Assembly (NCBI RefSeq): GCF_022557175.1
Contig: NZ_CP092915.1
Coordinates: 6,634,001-6,698,000, forward strand
Origin: Mycolicibacterium sp. YH-1
GTDB taxonomy: Bacteria; Actinomycetota; Actinomycetes; Mycobacteriales; Mycobacteriaceae
DNA: 64,000 bases
Direction: 5' to 3'
This document shows, one piece after another, positions 51,761 through 59,696 of this stretch; the stretch's first letter is position 1, and each line of letters starts with the position of its first letter. Made by a program: the position numbers and the translations under genes. The notes beneath the pieces are model-generated. The model had not been told where the DNA came from. It saw only the letters and a list, made by a program, of their open reading frames with translations, and searched no databases.

Positions 51761-51778
51761 GACTTGTTGGGCGAGTGC

Positions 51779-51856
51779 CTACGCGTGGCGTGCAAGCGGG
51801 GAGAGCACGTCAGCGCCGAGATCGGCCGCCGTGGCATCGGACCTGGTAGCACTCAT
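51779..51856 (-). CDS. 25-codon leader ORF in frame with whiB (or interrupted N-terminus)
   Basis: ATG 51856 is preceded by AGGAGG at 51866-51871 with 9-nt spacing, the best ribosome site of this locus. It encodes MSATRSDATAADLGADVLSP and five more residues (LARHA), then TAG at 51779-51781. Six codons later (ALAQQV) comes the annotated whiB ATG in the same frame. Either this is a true regulatory leader peptide with reinitiation at 51760, or a nonsense change truncated a WhiB N-terminal extension. Confidence 0.5.
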   Translation of the reverse strand: MSATRSDATAADLGADVLSPLARHA

Positions 51857-51911
51857 TCGCTCGTCCCTCCTGTACCGGGGTTATGTCGCTGACCCACGGT
51901 AGGGGTACAAA

Positions 51912-51936
51912 CACCTAATCACAAGACCTTTAGCCC
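51912..51936. promoter_or_regulatory. CTA-N13-TAG operator upstream of whiB (site C)
   Basis: CACCTAATCAC, AAGACC and TTTAGCCC make up this 25-mer; CTA (51915-51917) and TAG (51931-51933) are 13 bp apart and the central AAGACC is identical to site A. It lies 56 bp before the leader ORF of whiB and 31 bp beyond the stop of the RipB-like gene, which is transcribed in the same direction. It therefore links the WhiB gene to the amine-type regulon. Confidence 0.55.
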
Positions 51937-51966
51937 AATATTTACGGTTCTCGTACTGCGGCTGGC

Positions 51967-52707
51967 TCAGTATTCGATGAGTCGGGTCACGTAGGGCATC
52001 ATGCCGGTGGTACGCACGGGTGACACCTTGACCTGGGAGCCGGTGTATGGCGCTTCGAGCATCATGCCGTCGCCGAGGTACATCGCCTCGTGCTGGCTGG
52101 CATTGGGCCCATAGAAGATGAGGTCACCCCTGCGCATCTGCGATGACGGGATCTTGCGCCCGGCGTTGTACTGCGATCCCGAGTAGTGGTCGAGCTTGAT
52201 TCCCACACCGGCGTAGGCATACAGGATCAGCCCCGAGCAATCGAATCCGACGGTGTCCGCACCCTGATCGATGCCAAGCGATGCGCCGTTGGCGTTCCCG
52301 CCTCCCCACGAGTAGGGGACACCGATTTGTGACATCGCCCGGCGAATGACGTATTCGGAGGCCTGTCTGCCAGAAACCCTGGGGATCCGCCCGTTGGTGA
52401 AACCGGGGTCTGCGGCGGCCGCCGTCGGCTGCGGCAGGATCCCCATCCTCACCAGGAACTTTCTGCCCATCTCTGCCGTCACCTGCGCCGACGTGGACGA
52501 TATCTGCAGCACCGAGTTGAAGACGGCCACCGGGTCTCCGGTCACGTTGGCGCTGGGCACCATTGGCAAGGTGGTATCCCACTGACCCGCATCGGTGTGG
52601 ACGCTGGTGTCGTGACCGGCAGAGGCGACTCCAGTCGCGCCGAGCAGCATTGCGGGTACGAGCATGGCCGCGAGAATGCAGGTCCGGTAGTGGCGCATAC
52701 GCCTCAT
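51967..52707 (-). CDS. NlpC/P60 peptidoglycan endopeptidase (RipB-like)
   Basis: A 246-residue secreted hydrolase that would cut the D-Glu to diaminopimelate bond in peptidoglycan stems. ATG 52707 has AGGAG upstream. The signal peptide spans about 1-30 (hydrophobic LAAMLVPAMLLGATGVASA, cleavage after ASA). The NlpC/P60 domain fills 105-246: VGFDCSGLILYAY holds Cys157, ASQHEAMYLGDG holds His206 and MLEAP holds Glu218; spacings of 49 and 12 equal those of RipA (Cys383, His432, Glu444 from memory). No SH3 or coiled-coil domain is present, as in RipB. It stands alone behind a region rich in TACGTA repeats. Confidence 0.87.
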   Translation of the reverse strand: MRRMRHYRTCILAAMLVPAMLLGATGVASAGHDTSVHTDAGQWDTTLPMVPSANVTGDPVAVFNSVLQISSTSAQVTAEMGRKFLVRMGILPQPTAAAADPGFTNGRIPRVSGRQASEYVIRRAMSQIGVPYSWGGGNANGASLGIDQGADTVGFDCSGLILYAYAGVGIKLDHYSGSQYNAGRKIPSSQMRRGDLIFYGPNASQHEAMYLGDGMMLEAPYTGSQVKVSPVRTTGMMPYVTRLIEY

Positions 52708-53038
52708 GCGAACTCCTAAGCAATAGGCGCGCAGCTTGCGCGATGATCGGCACGGTGCCACGCAGATGCCGTTCGGCAACGCTACGTAGACATTACGTAC
52801 GTAGTTATTCAGTACGTATCGGCAACGTATATCACCACGGCCTCGCGAGGAACACCTGGCGCGTGTCATCTCGGTAACGATTCGCGGCCACAGTTGCCCC
52901 GGCCCGGTTCGGTAAACGTGTTCCGGTACAGCGTTTTTCATGGGGTTGGCGTGACGTGATCGCGAGGCGATAACAACATGGCGTCAAGTCGGCGGCGCGC
53001 TCAGCGAGGCGTAATCCGCTGTTACAGTCGGGAACACT
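52708..53038. promoter_or_regulatory. 331-bp intergenic region with iterated TACGTA motifs
   Basis: This divergent region separates the RipB-like gene from the LpqS-like gene. It holds TACGTA at 52783, 52794, 52798 (overlapping as TACGTACGTA) and 52813, and AACGTA at 52825, all within 48 bp and 76-125 bp before the RipB-like ATG. Nearer the other gene, ATCGC-GAG-GCGAT (52959-52971) is a perfect 13-bp palindrome 67 bp before the LpqS-like start. No open frame with coding character was seen. Confidence 0.45.
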
Positions 53039-53449
53039 GTGAGGTACCACAACGCAGTTCCCCGGACGCGATGGCGTGCAGCCGTCGCACTGGCGCTGGC
53101 GTGTTGGCTCCTCGTGAGCGGGGCCGAGTCGGCGCTGCCGGGTGCCGCGGACCCGCCGCACGGGCCGCACGCGTTGGCCGCGGCTCTGCATGGCGAGTTC
53201 GCCGCCGTGACCGACCATCCGCACTTCCAGGACGGATCGACGCCCGCAGCGCCTGACACCGTCGCCGAAGCGGTACTGCCCCGCGCGGCCGTCGCCCTCA
53301 TCGCACTGACGCTGATTGCGGCACTCGTCGCCACGGCGCCGCTCTGGCGGCAGGCCGCGCTGGCGGCCATTCGCGGTCCGCCCCGCAGAGTCACTGCACC
53401 ACAGAGCGGTCGGGCCCTGTTGACCCGACTCTGCATCGCGCGTCGCTGA
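53039..53449 (+). CDS. LpqS-like small exported/membrane protein
   Basis: A 136-residue protein starting GTG 53039. A basic start and hydrophobic segment (AAVALALACWLLVSGAESA) form a signal or anchor, and a second hydrophobic helix lies near 85-100 (AAVALIALTLIAALVATAP). The middle EFAAVTDHPHF and the end LLTRLCIARR match what I recall of LpqS (Rv0847), a member of the copper-responsive RicR regulon. The next genes, cysK2-like and an MFS transporter, follow in the same order as Rv0847-Rv0849. A good lipobox is not visible, so lipidation is doubtful. Confidence 0.6.
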   Translation: MRYHNAVPRTRWRAAVALALACWLLVSGAESALPGAADPPHGPHALAAALHGEFAAVTDHPHFQDGSTPAAPDTVAEAVLPRAAVALIALTLIAALVATAPLWRQAALAAIRGPPRRVTAPQSGRALLTRLCIARR

Positions 53450-53562
53450 TCGGCTAGCGCCAGACCGTGCCCGCCCCACGGCGAGCCTGGTTGGAGACCG
53501 CTATCCGCCATCAGCAGCCGCGCGGTCCTCGTCGCGGCCTCGAACAGAAGCGACGCACCCTC

Positions 53563-54675
53563 ATGAACCCTGTCCTGACATCACACACACCTGCCCACCT
53601 CTCCCTGTCCCGCCAGCGCCACCTCGGCCGCTACGACCGGCCGGGCACGATGGTCGGCCACACCCCGGTGCTGCGTATCGCAGCACCCTTCACCACTGGT
53701 GAGCGCGGCTTCTGGGCCAAGCTCGAGGGCTTCAACCCCGGCGGCATGAAGGATCGTCCCGCCATACACATGGTGGAGCGCGGGCGTGCCAGCGGCGCCC
53801 TGCGCCCCGGCGCGAGAATCGTCGAATCCACCAGCGGCACACTCGGCCTGGGTCTGGCGTTGGCCGGCACGGTGTATCAGCACCCGGTCACCCTGGTCAC
53901 CGATCCGGGAATGGAACCGATGATCCAGCGGATGCTGTCGGCCTTCGGCGCCGATATCGAGCTGGTGACCGAACCGCATCCCGATGGCGGCTGGCAGCAG
54001 GCCCGCCGCGACCGCGTCCAGCAGATCCTGTCCGCCACACCGCACGCGTGGTATCCCGACCAGTACAACAATCCCGACAATGTCGAGGCCTACCGTCCCC
54101 TGGCACTCGAGCTGCACGAACAGCTTGGCCGCATCGACGTTCTGGTTTGCTCGGTGGGTACGGGAGGACACTCGGCGGGCGTGGCACGTGTGCTTCGCGA
54201 GTTCAACCCCGACCTGCGATTGATCGGCGTCGACACGATTGGCTCCACCATCTTCGGTCAGCCCGCCAGCACCCGACTGATGCGCGGATTGGGGTCCAGC
54301 ATCCATCCGGGGAACATCGACTACGAGGCATTCAGTGAAGTCCACTGGGTGGCACCGGCCGAGGCGGTGTGGGCCTGCCGCACCCTGGCGGCCACGCACT
54401 ACGCCAGCGGCGGGTGGAGTGTCGGGGCAGTCGCACTGGTGGCGGGTTGGGCCGCGCGCACGCTTGCCGCCGACACCACCATTGCCGCGGTGTTTCCCGA
54501 TGGTCCGCAACGCTATTTCGACACCGTCTACAACGACGCGTACTGCCGTACCCACGGTCTCCTCGACGTGACACCGCCCGATGCGCCCGCCGTCATCAAC
54601 GATCCACGCACGCAGGTGGTCTCATCGTGGACGCGCTGCGCCAATGTCGTCGACCCGATGGCGGTACTGCTTTGA
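53563..54675 (+). CDS. cysK2: PLP-dependent cysteine synthase homologue (CysK2-like)
   Basis: A 370-residue fold-type II PLP enzyme. [21 protein letters not shown] contains the Schiff-base Lys, [14 protein letters not shown] the phosphate/substrate loop and [12 protein letters not shown] the PLP-phosphate glycine loop. ATG 53563 ([12 protein letters not shown]) is chosen over an in-frame GTG at 53467. CysK2 (Rv0848) makes S-sulfocysteine from O-phosphoserine and thiosulfate and sits in the same lpqS-cysK2-MFS order. The stop shares one base with the MFS start (TGATG), so the two are coupled. A copper- or redox-stress role is inferred from that synteny. Confidence 0.82.
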   Translation: MNPVLTSHTPAHLSLSRQRHLGRYDRPGTMVGHTPVLRIAAPFTTGERGFWAKLEGFNPGGMKDRPAIHMVERGRASGALRPGARIVESTSGTLGLGLALAGTVYQHPVTLVTDPGMEPMIQRMLSAFGADIELVTEPHPDGGWQQARRDRVQQILSATPHAWYPDQYNNPDNVEAYRPLALELHEQLGRIDVLVCSVGTGGHSAGVARVLREFNPDLRLIGVDTIGSTIFGQPASTRLMRGLGSSIHPGNIDYEAFSEVHWVAPAEAVWACRTLAATHYASGGWSVGAVALVAGWAARTLAADTTIAAVFPDGPQRYFDTVYNDAYCRTHGLLDVTPPDAPAVINDPRTQVVSSWTRCANVVDPMAVLL

Positions 54676-55937
54676 TGCGGGTCGTCACGCAGTTTCGCAG
54701 CTTCGGATGGCCCAGCCGGATGCTGATGATCAACCAGTTCGGCATCAATCTCGGCTTCTACATGCTGATGCCGTACCTGGCGGGTTATCTGGCCGGCCCG
54801 CTGGGGTTGGCCGCATGGGCGGTGGGATTGGTACTGGGCGTCCGCAACTTCTCGCAGCAGGGGATGTTCATCGTGGGGGGCACCCTGGCGGATCGGCTCG
54901 GCTACAAACCGTTGATCGTGGCGGGCTGCCTGCTGCGAACCGTCGGATTTGGCCTGCTGATCTTCGCCGAGACATTGCCCGCCGTGCTTGTCGCCTCGGC
55001 AGCAACGGGTTTCGCTGGCGCGCTGTTCAACCCAGCGGTCCGCGCCTACCTCGCGGCAGACGCTGGCCCGCGACGCGTTGAGGCGTTCGCGGTGTTCAAC
55101 ATCTTCTACCAGGCCGGAATCCTGGCCGGCCCGATCGTCGGGCTGGCATTGATGGTGCTCGACTTCCGAACGACTGCTGCGGCGGCGGCAATCGTCTTCG
55201 CCATCCTGACCATTGCGCAGCTGTTCGCGTTACCTCAACACGGCGCCGACACACCGACCGAGAAGACCTCGGTGCTGGCGGATTGGCGTGTGGTGCTGGC
55301 CAATCGCCCCTTCCTGTTGTTCGCCGCGGCCATGATCGGCTCCTACGTGCTGTCCTTCCAGGTCTATCTGGCGCTACCCCTGCAAGCCGGGATACTCGCA
55401 CCCGAGGATGAGTCACTCGTTGTGGCAGGGGTTTTCGTGGTGTCCGGCGCGGTCGCGGTGTTTGGGCAGCTGCACATCACCCGATGGTTCAGCGCGCGGT
55501 GGAGCCCGGGACACTCCCTGGTGGTTGGAGTGCTCATTCTGTCGGCCGCGTTCGTGCCCCTTATCGTGATACCTCACGGCGAGCGCCTCGGGAGCGGTGC
55601 GGCGGTCGCCGCGCTGCTGGTGACCGGCGCTGTGCTGGCGGTCGGCTCGGCGGCGGTGTTCCCGTTCGAGATGGACACCGTCGTATCCCTGTCGAGTGAC
55701 CGGCTGGTCGGTACGCACTACGGGTTTTACAACACCATCGTCGGAATGGGGATCCTCGTCGGCAATCTCGCGACGGGTTCGCTGATGCAGGCCGCCCGCG
55801 GTGTGGGCCTGGATGAGTTGATCTGGGTGGCACTGGCGGTGATTGGGCTGGCCTCAGCTGCCGCGTTGTTCCGACTCGACCGCACCGGCCGGCTAGGACC
55901 GGCACCGCCGGTGGTCGACAGCGCATCCGGCGGCTGA
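54675..55937 (+). CDS. MFS transporter (Rv0849-like)
   Basis: A 420-residue major facilitator protein with about 12 transmembrane helices. The loop 2-3 signature region is VRNFSQQGMFIVGGTLADRLGYKPLIV; the second half repeats the layout after a central cytoplasmic loop (TPTEKTSVLADWR). Start ATG 54675 overlaps the cysK2-like stop. In M. tuberculosis the homologous gene is in the copper-responsive lpqS operon. Substrate unknown; export of a thiol or sulfur compound would fit the operon. Confidence 0.83.
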   Translation: MRVVTQFRSFGWPSRMLMINQFGINLGFYMLMPYLAGYLAGPLGLAAWAVGLVLGVRNFSQQGMFIVGGTLADRLGYKPLIVAGCLLRTVGFGLLIFAETLPAVLVASAATGFAGALFNPAVRAYLAADAGPRRVEAFAVFNIFYQAGILAGPIVGLALMVLDFRTTAAAAAIVFAILTIAQLFALPQHGADTPTEKTSVLADWRVVLANRPFLLFAAAMIGSYVLSFQVYLALPLQAGILAPEDESLVVAGVFVVSGAVAVFGQLHITRWFSARWSPGHSLVVGVLILSAAFVPLIVIPHGERLGSGAAVAALLVTGAVLAVGSAAVFPFEMDTVVSLSSDRLVGTHYGFYNTIVGMGILVGNLATGSLMQAARGVGLDELIWVALAVIGLASAAALFRLDRTGRLGPAPPVVDSASGG

Positions 55938-55994
55938 CGGACGTCGGATGGTCGCCCCTTGTGCGTCGCACCTTCCGGGGTTACGGTGTTAATA

Positions 55995-56009
55995 TACCCC
56001 CCAGGGGTA
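55995..56009. promoter_or_regulatory. CsoR/RicR-type operator before the DUF4396 gene
   Basis: TACCCCC-C-AGGGGTA is a 15-bp inverted repeat with one mismatched pair. It lies 53 bp upstream of the DUF4396 ATG, next to an AT-rich stretch GTTAATATA that may be the -10 region. Copper-sensing CsoR/RicR repressors bind TACCCC-GGGGTA palindromes of this kind in mycobacteria. The same palindrome occurs at 57215-57229. Confidence 0.65.
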
Positions 56010-56062
56010 CCCAGTCAATCTGACGAAGCGGTGATGGCTCACCGCTGGAAGGAGCCGACACC

Positions 56063-56749
56063 ATGTCCGCGCCCTCGCACGAGCACGGTCCGCACGCACA
56101 CGAGAATCACGCTGACCACCACGATCACGATATGGGCAGTATCAACGCGATGGCCGCCAGTGCGACGCTGCACTGCCTCACCGGCTGCGCCATCGGCGAG
56201 ATCCTCGGGCTGATAATCGGGACCGCGATCGGCCTGAGCAACCTGGCCACGATCGCCCTGGCCGTCGGCCTCGCCTTCCTGTTCGGCTACGCGCTGTCAA
56301 CGCTGCCGCTACTCAAGGCCGGATTGGCCTTCTTCACAGCGCTCAGCGTGGTGCTGGCCGCAGATACCCTCTCGATCCTGACGATGGAGATCGTCGACAA
56401 CCTCGTCATGGCGGTGATCCCAGGGGCGATGAACGCCGGCCTGGTCAACCCCATCTTCTGGGTGGCCATGATGATCGCGCTGACCACGGCGTTCTTCGTC
56501 GCATACCCGGTCAACCGCTACCTGCTGCAGCGCGGCAAGGGCCACGCCCTGACGCACAAGTACCACCAGTCCGGCGGCACCGTGACCGGCGCGCGGCGCT
56601 TCATCCCCGACCTCAGCACCGGTGCGCTGGCGGCCGTGATCATTGCCTTCATGCTCGGTGGACTGGTGGTGTCGATCGCCGCCGAACTCACCGACGCCGG
56701 CAGCGCGCCGGCCCACGCGTTGGCGCCCACCGCCAGCGCGTCAAGCTGA
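56063..56749 (+). CDS. DUF4396 membrane protein with His-rich N-terminus
   Basis: A 228-residue membrane protein, ATG 56063 with GGAAGGAG upstream. The first ~28 residues are His/Asp-rich (HEHGPHAHENHADHHDHDMG) and could bind copper or another metal. About five hydrophobic helices follow; the first contains ASATLHCLTGCAIGEILGL, where Cys and His lie in the membrane. RGKGHALTHKYH is a cytoplasmic loop. A metal-related transport or tolerance role is suggested by the His-rich tail and the CsoR/RicR-type operator upstream. Convergent with the rhodanese gene. Confidence 0.75.
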   Translation: MSAPSHEHGPHAHENHADHHDHDMGSINAMAASATLHCLTGCAIGEILGLIIGTAIGLSNLATIALAVGLAFLFGYALSTLPLLKAGLAFFTALSVVLAADTLSILTMEIVDNLVMAVIPGAMNAGLVNPIFWVAMMIALTTAFFVAYPVNRYLLQRGKGHALTHKYHQSGGTVTGARRFIPDLSTGALAAVIIAFMLGGLVVSIAAELTDAGSAPAHALAPTASASS

Positions 56750-56763
56750 GGGTTCCCGCCGGC

Positions 56764-57204
56764 TCAGGTGCCGATGAGCGGATGGCCGTCGGCCTGCCAC
56801 GCCCGCATTCCGCCGCGCAGCTCGACGACATCGGTGTAGCCGAGGTTGTGCAGCGTCTCGGCTGCGATAGTGCTCATCGGTCCAGAGCGGCAGTAGATCG
56901 CAAGTCCGGTACTGCGATCGGCCGGAAGCCGGCCGGCGTTGGCGTCGATCTGGTCAAACGGAATGGACAGGTCGGTGCCGGCGATATCACCCTCGAACGG
57001 CACGTGAACATTGATCGTCACTCGGCCGGGTTGGGCGACCATGTCTGCGAACTCGTCGGAATCCACAAGGCGCGCAAACGATGTCATGTCAGCCAACGCA
57101 CTGGACGGCGTTTCCGTCCGGTCGGCTCCGCACCCCGTCAGCGCCAGCACGCCGCAGGTCGTGAGCGCCGCGCCGAATGCCCGGCGCCTACTGATTCTCC
57201 GCAT
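56764..57204 (-). CDS. rhodanese-like lipoprotein
   Basis: A 146-residue exported protein. The N-terminus RRISRRRAFGAALTTCGVLALTGCG has paired arginines (possible Tat type) and a lipobox LTGC, so a lipoprotein is predicted (Cys about 25). The rhodanese domain carries its active-site Cys in IYCRSGPMSTIAAETL, with LHNLGYTDVVELRGGMRAWQADGHPL as the conserved end. It would handle sulfur or thiol chemistry, possibly sequestering copper, outside the membrane. ATG 57204 lies only 10 bp downstream of a perfect TACCCCC-A-GGGGGTA operator, so the mRNA is probably leaderless or nearly so. Confidence 0.8.
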   Translation of the reverse strand: MRRISRRRAFGAALTTCGVLALTGCGADRTETPSSALADMTSFARLVDSDEFADMVAQPGRVTINVHVPFEGDIAGTDLSIPFDQIDANAGRLPADRSTGLAIYCRSGPMSTIAAETLHNLGYTDVVELRGGMRAWQADGHPLIGT

Positions 57205-57214
57205 GCGCACATGA

Positions 57215-57229
57215 TACCCCCAGGGGGTA
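57215..57229. promoter_or_regulatory. CsoR/RicR-type operator before the rhodanese lipoprotein
   Basis: TACCCCC-A-GGGGGTA is a perfect 15-bp palindrome, 10 bp from the ATG of the rhodanese lipoprotein and directly abutting the stop codon of the AI-2E gene at 57230. It is the same element as at 55995-56009. Copper-responsive derepression by CsoR or RicR is the likely control; neither regulator is encoded in the window. Confidence 0.7.
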
Positions 57230-58450
57230 CTAACCCGGGGGTGGTGCAGCCGCGCCTGGCCCCGGTTCCACGTCGTCGGCCTGCCCCTTGATGGTCGGGC
57301 CGACCTCGGCTTCGAGCCTGGCCTCCTCGACATCCGGATCGTCGGCGATCAGGACGCGCGTCGCACTGTTCACAAATGCCACGATCGGAACCGCCAGCAG
57401 CGCACCGACGATGCCTGCGAGCACGCCACCCGTCGCGATCGCGAGGACAATCGCCAGGGGGTGGATCGACACCGCGCGGCCCATGACCAGCGGCTGCAGG
57501 ACGTGCGCCTCGAGCTGCTGCACGGCGATTATCAGACCGAGCGTGATCAGGGCGTAGACCCAGCCCTTGGCGATGAGTGCGACGATCACCGCGATGCCGC
57601 CGGTGAGAACGGCACCGACGAGCGGGATGAACGCACCGAGGAATACCAGTGAGGCCAGTGGCAGGGCCAGTGGAATCCCCATGATCGCCAGGCCCGCTCC
57701 GATGCCGATGGCGTCGACGAGCGCTACCAGGAACGTCGCGCGCACGTATCCGATCAGCGAGTGGAACCCGGCGCGGCCCGCGTCGCGCACACGACTGCGC
57801 ACCGACGTCGGAAAGACCAACGTGACGAACGAGAAGATGTTGCGTCCGCCGTGCAGAAGGAAGACCAGGGTGAAGAACATCAGCAGCGCCCCGGTGACGA
57901 TCTCGGCGATCGTGCCCGCCGTCGAGAAGGCACCGCTGGTCAGCTTGGCCTGGTTGCTCTTCAGCGCCTCGATCGCTGCGTCGGTCGCACTCTTGACCTG
58001 GTCATTGCTGAAATGGGAGAACACGCCGGTGGACAACCACTGCCGGGCATTCGTGATGCTTCGCGTCATCTGATCGATCAGGGCGGGCGCACCCTCGATG
58101 AACTGGCTGATGACGAATGCCAAGATGCCGCCGACCACGACGAAGCTGCTGAGCAGGACCACCGAGACGGCGGCTCCCCGATTCAGGCCACGGCGGTCGA
58201 GGTAGTCGACGAGGGGCAGCAGCATCGCCGTCACCATCGTCGCGAGCAGGACGGGCACGACGATGAACTCGATGTGCCCGATGACCCAGAGCAGGGCGAT
58301 GAGCGCACCGAGGATGACAATCAGCCGCCACGACCACGCCGCGGTCTTGCGTACCAGCGGATGCACCGAGGCATCGGCCGCCGAGTCCAGGGAGAACCCC
58401 GAGTCCACCGAGAAGCCCGACAAAGAACCTGATCCCCCACCCACTGGCAT
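57230..58450 (-). CDS. AI-2E family transporter-like membrane protein (Rv0205-like)
   Basis: A 406-residue protein with about eight hydrophobic segments. The family core is visible in [46 protein letters not shown] and [26 protein letters not shown]. Met at 58450 ([10 protein letters not shown]) is used; the frame is open further but would run into the divergent gene. The family includes exporters of autoinducer-2 and sodium/proton antiporters; function in mycobacteria is unclear. It corresponds by position to Rv0205 and is divergent from the Rv0204c-like gene. Confidence 0.82.
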   Translation of the reverse strand: MPVGGGSGSLSGFSVDSGFSLDSAADASVHPLVRKTAAWSWRLIVILGALIALLWVIGHIEFIVVPVLLATMVTAMLLPLVDYLDRRGLNRGAAVSVVLLSSFVVVGGILAFVISQFIEGAPALIDQMTRSITNARQWLSTGVFSHFSNDQVKSATDAAIEALKSNQAKLTSGAFSTAGTIAEIVTGALLMFFTLVFLLHGGRNIFSFVTLVFPTSVRSRVRDAGRAGFHSLIGYVRATFLVALVDAIGIGAGLAIMGIPLALPLASLVFLGAFIPLVGAVLTGGIAVIVALIAKGWVYALITLGLIIAVQQLEAHVLQPLVMGRAVSIHPLAIVLAIATGGVLAGIVGALLAVPIVAFVNSATRVLIADDPDVEEARLEAEVGPTIKGQADDVEPGPGAAAPPPG

Positions 58451-58526
58451 GCCGGTAGCGTAACGACTTGGATCCCGGCGCCGCGGCACGCTTGGCCGAC
58501 GCGCCCGCGCCGTTACCCTGTAGGGC

Positions 58527-59696
58527 GTGTCGCACGACGCGCCGGCCGGCGACGCTCGCCAAGAGAGCCGCTCGCGTGGCAAGTACTGGTGGCTGCGATG
58601 GGCGATCATCGCCCTCGCGGTGATCGTGCTGACCGTGGAAGTGGTGCTGGTCTGGGACCAGCTCGCCAAGGCGTGGCGCAGCCTGCTCTCTGCCGACCTG
58701 TGGTGGGTGCTGGCATGCGTGGTCGCCGCCATGGCCTCGATGCACAGCTTCGCGCAGATCCAGCGCACGCTGCTGCGATCGGCGGGCGTGCGAGTGCACC
58801 AATGGCGTTCGGAGGCCGCGTTCTACGCAGGCAATGCACTGTCCACCACCATGCCCGGCGGCCCCGTGCTCTCGGCCACCTTCATATACCGCCAGCAGCG
58901 GCTCTGGGGCGCATCACCCGTGGTGGCCTCCTGGCAGCTGGTGATGTCGGGGGTGCTGCAGGCCGTCGGTCTGGCCCTGCTCGGACTGGGCGGCGCGTTC
59001 CTACTGGGCGCCAGCAAGAACCCCCTGTCATTGATCTTCACCCTCGGCGGCTTCATCGCGCTGCTGGTGCTCGCCCAGTCCGTGGCGTCCAATCCCCAGC
59101 AGATCGACGGCATCGGCGCCCGGGTCCTGTCCTGGTACAACTCGGTGCGCGGCAAGCCCGCCGACACCGGCCTGGTCAAGTGGCGCGAGACACTCGAGCA
59201 GTTGGAGTCGGTGAGCCTGAGCCGACGCGCCCTGGGGACCGCGTTCAGCTGGTCATTGTTCAACTGGATCGCCGACGTGGCGTGCCTGGCCTTCGCCGCG
59301 TACGCGGCCGGCGGCCATCCATCCCTGGCCGGCTTGACGGTCGCCTACGCGGCGGCGCGCGCAGTGGGTTCAATACCGCTGATGCCCGGCGGCCTCCTGG
59401 TGGTCGAGGCCGTCCTTGTGCCAGGGTTAGTATCAAGCGGAATGACGCTGGCGTCAGCAATCTCGGCGATGTTGATCTACCGGTTGGTGAGCTGGATATT
59501 CATCTCCTCCATCGGCTGGGTCGTCTTCTTCTTCATGTTCCGCACTGAGAAGGACCTCGACCCCGACGCCAACGACACGACCGCCACAGGCGCAACGGAA
59601 GTCGACGAGACACCCGCCCCACCGCAGTTCAGCCCCGACCCCGAAGCCGTGCACGAACCGGACTCAGCCCAGCCCATGCCCAGGAGCGACGAATGA
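58527..59696 (+). CDS. flippase-like membrane protein (LPG synthase TM-domain family, Rv0204c-like)
   Basis: A 389-residue protein starting GTG 58527 with about eight transmembrane helices. [29 protein letters not shown] and [19 protein letters not shown] are typical of the lysylphosphatidylglycerol-synthase transmembrane (UPF0104) family, whose members may flip lipids. The C-terminal ~50 residues are acidic/Pro-rich and cytoplasmic. The stop overlaps the M23 lipoprotein start by 4 bp, so the two envelope genes are coupled. Position matches Rv0204c. Confidence 0.8.
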   Translation: MSHDAPAGDARQESRSRGKYWWLRWAIIALAVIVLTVEVVLVWDQLAKAWRSLLSADLWWVLACVVAAMASMHSFAQIQRTLLRSAGVRVHQWRSEAAFYAGNALSTTMPGGPVLSATFIYRQQRLWGASPVVASWQLVMSGVLQAVGLALLGLGGAFLLGASKNPLSLIFTLGGFIALLVLAQSVASNPQQIDGIGARVLSWYNSVRGKPADTGLVKWRETLEQLESVSLSRRALGTAFSWSLFNWIADVACLAFAAYAAGGHPSLAGLTVAYAAARAVGSIPLMPGGLLVVEAVLVPGLVSSGMTLASAISAMLIYRLVSWIFISSIGWVVFFFMFRTEKDLDPDANDTTATGATEVDETPAPPQFSPDPEAVHEPDSAQPMPRSDE

